Program-made: the position numbers and the translations under genes | Notes under the pieces: model-generated | What the model was told of the DNA's origin: nothing | Seen by the model: the letters and a program-made list of their open reading frames with translations, nothing else | Database searches by the model: none | Shown here: piece by piece, positions 59,666 to 64,000 of the stretch | Layout: every line of letters begins with the position of its first letter | Position numbering within the stretch: position 1 is the first letter of the stretch | NCBI RefSeq assembly: GCF_900102635.1 | Contig: NZ_FMZQ01000007.1 | Location: forward strand, 124,001-188,000 | Direction: 5' to 3' | Length of the DNA: 64,000 nucleotides | DNA from: Ectopseudomonas chengduensis | GTDB lineage: Bacteria > Pseudomonadota > Gammaproteobacteria > Pseudomonadales > Pseudomonadaceae

Positions 59666-60286
59666 TCAGATGGGGGAAATGGATTCCAGTTGGACCAGCA
59701 TCGCATAGTGCTTCCCGGCGTGCTCCCAGGTGAGTACTTGCCATTCACCGCTGGACATCGTTTTGCTGCCAGAGGCTTGGTACAGGCTCGTGCCGCTGGG
59801 CTCTGGTAAGAGGTGGCGGAGTTCCAGCTCGACAGTCGTGTCGCTACCAACCATGAATCCGGGTTTCACCTCCAGTATGTACCCCTCGGAAATGCTCGTA
59901 GGGGTAGTAGCCATGCCAGATGCGGAAACCGTAAGTGTCCCGCTTTTGCGGACATCCCGATCCTGGATCAGCTGGGGCATGCCATCGGGCGTGTCCAGCA
60001 GTAGGTTGTACTGCTGCTGGAAGCCATCCGGCGTTGCTATGGCCGAGAGCACATCGTCGTAGCTCGCGCCTTTGCGGAGGAGCGAAAGCCCTTCCGCTTG
60101 CTGATCAGCCGGTAGGGGTCTGCTCACCTCGCCGATCACTCCTACGAAGCGGAGCAGGGCTGTCGAGTTCTCATGCGGCCGGAGCGACGATGGCAGTCCG
60201 CCTGCGGTCGCCGTCCCCCCAGCCTGTGCGAGCATCGCACACAGACTGAATGCTGCTGCGAGGAATGTCTGCAACGCTGCCCGCAT
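59666..60286 (-). CDS. Exported protein related to its upstream neighbour
   Basis: A 206-residue protein with a signal peptide (LQTFLAAAFSLCAMLAQA, cut near residue 22). The end, WEHAGKHYAMLVQLESISP, parallels WKTGQNQYALLAQLNKLSP in the 60288 gene, so the two share a C-terminal beta segment. Periplasmic, function unknown. They are 1 bp apart. Confidence 0.55.
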   Translation of the reverse strand: MRAALQTFLAAAFSLCAMLAQAGGTATAGGLPSSLRPHENSTALLRFVGVIGEVSRPLPADQQAEGLSLLRKGASYDDVLSAIATPDGFQQQYNLLLDTPDGMPQLIQDRDVRKSGTLTVSASGMATTPTSISEGYILEVKPGFMVGSDTTVELELRHLLPEPSGTSLYQASGSKTMSSGEWQVLTWEHAGKHYAMLVQLESISPI

Positions 60287-60287
60287 A

Positions 60288-60929
60288 TCAGTTCCCCGCG
60301 TGGGCCGGGCTCAGCTTGTTGAGCTGAGCAAGCAGGGCGTATTGGTTCTGGCCCGTTTTCCAAGTCAACGCCTGTACCTGACCCTGAACAAGGCGCTTTT
60401 GGCCACTGGTGTTGACGTTGGCTACAGCGTCAGCTTCCTTGGCCCCGAATTGCAATTGGATGGTGCTATCGATCTCGGCTTGCGCTGTCGCGTTGTCAGC
60501 CGGCCGTGCCGCAAAAACAGTGATCGAATAGCCCGTCTTGAATGGCGTCAGTTCATTCGTTACTTCGGTGCTGCCATTCTCCAACTGCTTGACCTTCACC
60601 GAGTTCACGAAGTCAGTCTTTTGGCTTGCAGTAACGCCCGGAATCCCATTGTCGAGCATGGCCACGCGAGGCTTGTAGAGAACGGTGTAGGCCTTGGAAG
60701 ACTTGTCCGCGAACGCTGCCATAGCTTCATCCAGGGTCGTTGCTTGCTCGGCGGCCTTGCTCTTTTCATCCAGCCCTTCGAGTTGATTCTCGAAGCGGAT
60801 GATCACCATTTCATAGGTGACAATATGGTTGGCGTCGGCCGCTGCGTTGCCCTGCGTTTCGGCAAAGGTTGCCTGGCTGGCCAGCAGCACGAGCGCGGCG
60901 GCAGTGATCAGACTTTTGATAATTTTCAC
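60288..60929 (-). CDS. Exported protein, secretin-like C-terminal segment
   Basis: A 213-residue protein with a signal peptide (MKIIKSLITAAALVLLASQ, cut after TFA). FKTGYSITVFAARP recalls the TG-x-x-l-x-v stretch of secretin barrels, but no full secretin domain is present. Shares its C-terminus with 59666. Downstream of lemA by 27 bp. Confidence 0.55.
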   Translation of the reverse strand: MKIIKSLITAAALVLLASQATFAETQGNAAADANHIVTYEMVIIRFENQLEGLDEKSKAAEQATTLDEAMAAFADKSSKAYTVLYKPRVAMLDNGIPGVTASQKTDFVNSVKVKQLENGSTEVTNELTPFKTGYSITVFAARPADNATAQAEIDSTIQLQFGAKEADAVANVNTSGQKRLVQGQVQALTWKTGQNQYALLAQLNKLSPAHAGN

Positions 60930-60956
60930 GGTGTGCGTCCTCTCGTTCGGTGTGGT

Positions 60957-61526
60957 TCAGAAGTTCGGCTTGTAGTCGAAGCCTTTCTCGGCTTCGGCAT
61001 CGCTGAACGGAGTAATGGCGTTCTTCTTGTTCATCGTGCTGTTGACGAGCGAACCGGGGAACATCTGAATGGAGTTGTTGAAGCCCTCGACCTCTCGGTT
61101 GAAGATCACCACGGCAGCGCCGACGTTTTCTTGCTGTTCAGCAATCTCACGCATGAGGTTGTTCATGACTTCGGAGGCCTTCAGGTCTGGGTAGGCTTCG
61201 ACTGCAATGCGCAAGCCGCTCATAAGGGCTTTGGTAGCCTTTTCCGCATTCACCAGGGCGTTACCGTCAGCCTCGGCCGGAAGCGCAGCGATGGCGCTGC
61301 GCAGGCGCGTAATGTCGGTCATAACGCGCTGCTCATAGTCTTGGTAGCTGGCGACCTGCTGTTGCAGCGCGTCGAGCACTTTCGTCTTCTGGCGCTCGTA
61401 GGTGAGGACATCCGCCCAGGCGCGCTGGGCGCGGTTGTAGCCGCCAATGATGCCGTTGTAGAGGGCGATCACGAAGCCAATAGTGATCACGGCCAGGCCG
61501 ATTGCAACGATGACAGAAAGGTCCAT
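60957..61526 (-). CDS. lemA: LemA family protein
   Basis: A 189-residue protein. One N-terminal transmembrane helix (VIVAIGLAVITIGFVIALYN) is followed by the LemA helical bundle (GIIGGYNRAQRAWADV; YPDLKASEVMNNLMREI; VEGFNNSIQMFPGSLV). LemA proteins sit in the inner membrane with small cytosolic N-termini. Paired with a DUF3137-like gene 3 bp upstream, a frequent partner. Confidence 0.9.
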   Translation of the reverse strand: MDLSVIVAIGLAVITIGFVIALYNGIIGGYNRAQRAWADVLTYERQKTKVLDALQQQVASYQDYEQRVMTDITRLRSAIAALPAEADGNALVNAEKATKALMSGLRIAVEAYPDLKASEVMNNLMREIAEQQENVGAAVVIFNREVEGFNNSIQMFPGSLVNSTMNKKNAITPFSDAEAEKGFDYKPNF

Positions 61527-61529
61527 CGC

Positions 61530-62636
61530 TCAGTTCTCCGTTTGGGTTTTGGTAGGGGTTGGTAGGCTGAAGTTGTCGTCGTGTTGGTCGGCCAGCCTGT
61601 GAGCCATTGCTAACACTTGGGTGAGATTGGGGAGCCGTACGCCGGCATTGATAAGCCGGTAGAAGTCGTCTGGCGAAGCCAGGTCGCAACTCATGTCGAA
61701 GTCGAGCAGCGTGCTGTTCTCGAAACTGAGGCAAAGCCTGCCGCCAAGTGAAAACTCCAGATTCAAGCCTTCGAGCTGTTCACGCATTCTGAGGAGATGC
61801 AGCACCGTAACCGGCTTTGCAAATTTGACGCATCCCATGGTTGACGTGCCCGTCAGCACAAAGGCCCTGTTGAAATCGCTGGAAGAGGTTTCAAAGGAGT
61901 GTTCGAAGTCGACAGCGGATTGACCATTGGATCGCAGAGAGACGCCTTCTACCCATGGGAAGTCGATCACCAGGCTGTAGCGGTCGAAATGGTCATAGAC
62001 GGTCTTGGTTCTGGTTCGAAAACCGCCTCGACCATCAGATACGCGCTCGGTCACCACTCGCTTGTTCACGTAATGCATTTGGCAGTAGGTGTACGAGAGC
62101 TGGTGGGTTTCCCCTGTGTATGACGAAGTGAGCGCAAGCTTGATGTCTCGACTGTGGTTACCGCGCGAGTAATCGCCAAATTCTTTTAGCAGTCTTGTCA
62201 GCAGCTTCTCATTACCCATTGGGACTGGAACCAGTCCGGCCGTGATGCGAGAGGATCGCCGGGCGATATCCTCCGAAAGGTTTGGCAGCAAACTCGCGCG
62301 ACTACCCATGAAGGCAAAGCAGGCCAAGGTAGACGTGCCGAAAAACACGGCAAGTCCAATTTGCACCAGTTGGTGATCGACCCCTGTGGCTTGAGCTACC
62401 CAGGCCTTCATCTCGGGCGAGCCCCAAATCGCGAACGCGATAGCTGCAAGCGCCAGGGCTCCCAGCACGATTGCGGCGGCCTTTGGCTTGGTTTGATCGA
62501 ACTCCAAGGGGCCCTTGAATGCCCGCACGATCTGCACCGCCTTAAGCAGGCTCTCCTTCGACGTCGATTTTTCGGCAGTCGCTGTTGCCTGCTCGATCAT
62601 GCCCAGCAGGCGACCATTGTGAGTGCGATTCCCCAT
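61530..62636 (-). CDS. DUF3137-like membrane protein
   Basis: A 368-residue protein with two transmembrane helices near residues 60-115, then a soluble alpha/beta domain (VYDHFDRYSLVIDFPW; FNRAFVLTGTSTMG) resembling DUF3137, which often lies next to lemA. Probably the LemA partner at the membrane. ATG placed after GTTCCCTCTG-complement ribosome site; earlier starts cross the promoter at 62694. Confidence 0.65.
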   Translation of the reverse strand: MGNRTHNGRLLGMIEQATATAEKSTSKESLLKAVQIVRAFKGPLEFDQTKPKAAAIVLGALALAAIAFAIWGSPEMKAWVAQATGVDHQLVQIGLAVFFGTSTLACFAFMGSRASLLPNLSEDIARRSSRITAGLVPVPMGNEKLLTRLLKEFGDYSRGNHSRDIKLALTSSYTGETHQLSYTYCQMHYVNKRVVTERVSDGRGGFRTRTKTVYDHFDRYSLVIDFPWVEGVSLRSNGQSAVDFEHSFETSSSDFNRAFVLTGTSTMGCVKFAKPVTVLHLLRMREQLEGLNLEFSLGGRLCLSFENSTLLDFDMSCDLASPDDFYRLINAGVRLPNLTQVLAMAHRLADQHDDNFSLPTPTKTQTEN

Positions 62637-62693
62637 TGTTCCCTCTGTGTTCGAAAAAGGCGCGCGTGGCTGCAATGAATTATGGATGACGCA

Positions 62694-62752
62694 AATATAA
62701 ACCATAGTTTGTGAAAAGCAAGGATTGACACAAACTATAGTTTATCTAGAAT
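62694..62752. promoter_or_regulatory. Divergent promoters with paired operators
   Basis: Minus promoter: TTGCTT (62721-62716) with TATATT (62699-62694), 16-bp gap, for the lemA operon. Plus promoter: TTGACA (62725-62730) with TAGAAT (62747-62752), 16-bp gap, for the KlcA-like gene. Operators TAAACCATAGTTTGTG (62698-62713) and CACAAACTATAGTTTA (62729-62744) are inverted copies and cover both. Confidence 0.7.
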
Positions 62753-62786
62753 GAAGGCGTGAATATGCCAATCGAGGTGGCTCGCC

Positions 62787-63221
62787 ATGAATACCGCAGA
62801 GGTCGCAAACCTCCGAATCGAGGCCCAGGAGTGTAAAGGCGACAAGGGTCTGCGCGCCCTTCAGTCTGTTTTTGGAGGTGCCAGCCTGGAGCGTCGAGCA
62901 CTGATCATGGCATGCGCCAAGCTGCTCTCGCCGAGCGCAACCCTTGAGGGAAGCTGGTGCGCCTATCAATTGAGTAATGGCGGTTTTTTCATGACGCCGC
63001 CCGCACCTCTGCGCATCGAGATACCTGCAGCAGGTGTTGATCTCCATCTTTGCACCGAGGCGGCGGGCGTGGTTTGCAGCCTGTATGCGTATGAAAGGCT
63101 GGCTGAGCTGAGCGGCGGCGCTCGATTCGTCGTGCTCCGTGAGCGGTTGATGGCTTACGCCAGGCAAAGACCTGATCGCACTGCGATCCTGGAATGTCTT
63201 TGCCAGCGTGATGGACAGTGA
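62787..63221 (+). CDS. KlcA/ArdB-like antirestriction protein
   Basis: A 144-residue protein. SWCAYQLSNGGFFMTP matches the family's W-E-F-Y-x-LSNGGFYMAP segment, and EAAGVVCSLYAYERLAEL matches ADAAGIVATLFAL. RLMAYARQRPDRTAI fits the C-terminal helix. ArdB/KlcA proteins protect incoming plasmids from type I restriction by an indirect mechanism. Length is normal. Under the plus promoter at 62725. Confidence 0.75.
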   Translation: MNTAEVANLRIEAQECKGDKGLRALQSVFGGASLERRALIMACAKLLSPSATLEGSWCAYQLSNGGFFMTPPAPLRIEIPAAGVDLHLCTEAAGVVCSLYAYERLAELSGGARFVVLRERLMAYARQRPDRTAILECLCQRDGQ

Positions 63222-63285
63222 AAACAGGACTCAACAGTCAGGCCGTCCAGGCCGCGCAGAAGCGGTCGGTGTGCAAGGAGAGCTT

Positions 63286-63717
63286 ATGAGCGGTGTAGAA
63301 GAGGCGGCTCAGCAGGGGTTCACTCATGTCCGTACTTCGGCGGGCTGGGTCCCGTTGGAGGCATGGACCTATGAAAAGCGCGAGGGCTTGGTTCTCGATC
63401 AGGCGCGCCTTCTTGGTGAGCCGCGCCCGCTTAGCACACTTGGAAACTTGGCGTCAGATGGCGAAGGCCATGGCTGTGCCCGCGATGTTTGGGAGCTGGC
63501 CATCATGAAACGTCCGCATGGTGTTCGGGTTTCGTTCAGCAATTACGCCGGCACCGGACGGGCCCGTCACATGCTCAGCACATGGCCCCGTATCAGCGAA
63601 CACCTTCACAAACTTGGACTGCCTGCCCAGGACACGCTCCTCATTGAGGCTGGTATCACGGGTGGTGGCGAATTCACCATCCAGGCCCTCGGGGTCACCA
63701 TCCGAACTCTCAAGTAG
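63286..63717 (+). CDS. Hypothetical protein
   Basis: A 143-residue protein with ATG after AAGGAGAGCTT; a longer frame from 63208 overlaps the antirestriction gene. Beta-rich. Co-transcribed with the KlcA-like gene. Not recognised. Confidence 0.5.
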   Translation: MSGVEEAAQQGFTHVRTSAGWVPLEAWTYEKREGLVLDQARLLGEPRPLSTLGNLASDGEGHGCARDVWELAIMKRPHGVRVSFSNYAGTGRARHMLSTWPRISEHLHKLGLPAQDTLLIEAGITGGGEFTIQALGVTIRTLK

Positions 63718-63750
63718 CAGCTACTGAACGATTTTGCTTAAGGAACGATC

Positions 63751-64000
63751 ATGCACGTCACTCTGGAAAAAGAACTTGCTGACAAATTCGACAGTTCCCT
63801 AGAAGAGGGCGGTTTCACCGAGCTAAGGGAGCGTCTCGGTATCCGCAAAGGTCTCGACACCCACCGTTCGACAAGCATCGGCGTCGAACTGATGCTCATG
63901 GATGGAAATGCTCTGGAGCTTCTTTACGGGCTCGCCAAGGAGGCTGGCGACCGCGCAACGCATATGGCCGTCAAAAGCTATCAGTCCATCATCACTGAGC
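63751..64000 (+). CDS. Hypothetical protein, 3' end outside window
   Basis: An open frame from ATG after AAGGAACGATC to the window end (at least 83 residues, MHVTLEKELADKFDS start). Third gene of the KlcA-like operon. Helical; no family recognised from the visible part. Confidence 0.5.
   Translation, partial: MHVTLEKELADKFDSSLEEGGFTELRERLGIRKGLDTHRSTSIGVELMLMDGNALELLYGLAKEAGDRATHMAVKSYQSIITE

Noticed and set aside
60300..61565. Long plus-strand open frame of 421 codons
   Set aside because: It lies opposite the exported-protein and lemA genes, which have signal peptides, family motifs and ribosome sites. It has no recognisable domain.

Overview
This 64 kb window reads as accessory DNA of a large plasmid (or a plasmid-like integrative element) from a gamma-proteobacterium, most likely Pseudomonas. 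The main reasons are a ParA/ParB partition operon next to an array of 13-bp iterons, a type IV-A CRISPR-Cas locus (a class carried mostly by plasmids), three toxin-antitoxin modules (VapBC, HipBA, RES-Xre), a KlcA/ArdB-like antirestriction gene, fairly high GC with Pseudomonas-like codon use, and long runs of small unrecognised genes. I saw no rRNA, tRNA, transposase or replication initiator gene. The species assignment is inference.

Layout. 1-3715: a plus-strand defence cassette with an MmeI-like restriction-modification enzyme (cut by the window edge), an Abi C-terminal domain protein and a small protein. 3762-10041: minus-strand genes including a SLOG/Moco-carrier-like protein, a GNAT acetyltransferase, a PLD-like protein, a lipoprotein lytic transglycosylase and a stand-alone DUF262 protein. 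10182-10895: vapBC with a clear promoter and operator. 10953-20638: mostly small unknown genes, with an R2K-like ATP-grasp protein, an HEXXH protein and a PilT-like fragment. 20748-22332: hipBA. 22461-32002: more small membrane or hypothetical genes and a TIM-barrel-like protein.

32203-38187 is the centrepiece: csf1 diverges from csf2-csf5-csf4(dinG)-csf3, which runs straight into a 12-repeat array. There are no cas1/cas2 genes. No two of the 12 repeats are identical, yet the hairpin is kept, in places by paired changes on both sides of the stem. csf1-3 and csf5 would make the crRNA-guided complex and DinG would be its helicase effector.

39007-43985 holds an unrecognised 1094-residue protein coupled to an AAA+ ATPase and a YkgJ-like metal-cluster protein. 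44538-45287 is a HEPN Abi-like gene ending in a hexanucleotide tandem repeat. 45479-49791 contains membrane proteins and a membrane-anchored Mrr-type nuclease. 49899-52481 is the partition region. 53141-58346 is a tightly packed operon starting with RES-Xre and continuing to an M41-like protease without an ATPase domain, a PPP phosphatase and a Nudix hydrolase. 59666-62636 (minus) encodes LemA, a DUF3137-like membrane partner and two related exported proteins, opposite a KlcA/ArdB-like gene.

Two shared cis elements tie distant parts of the window together. One is a GGTAA-N7-TTACC type element abutting -10 boxes (five sites). The other is a TTGAAC-N4-GTTCAA type palindrome, usually paired (four loci). 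They suggest element-wide regulation. All family calls are from reading motifs by eye; no database search was run.
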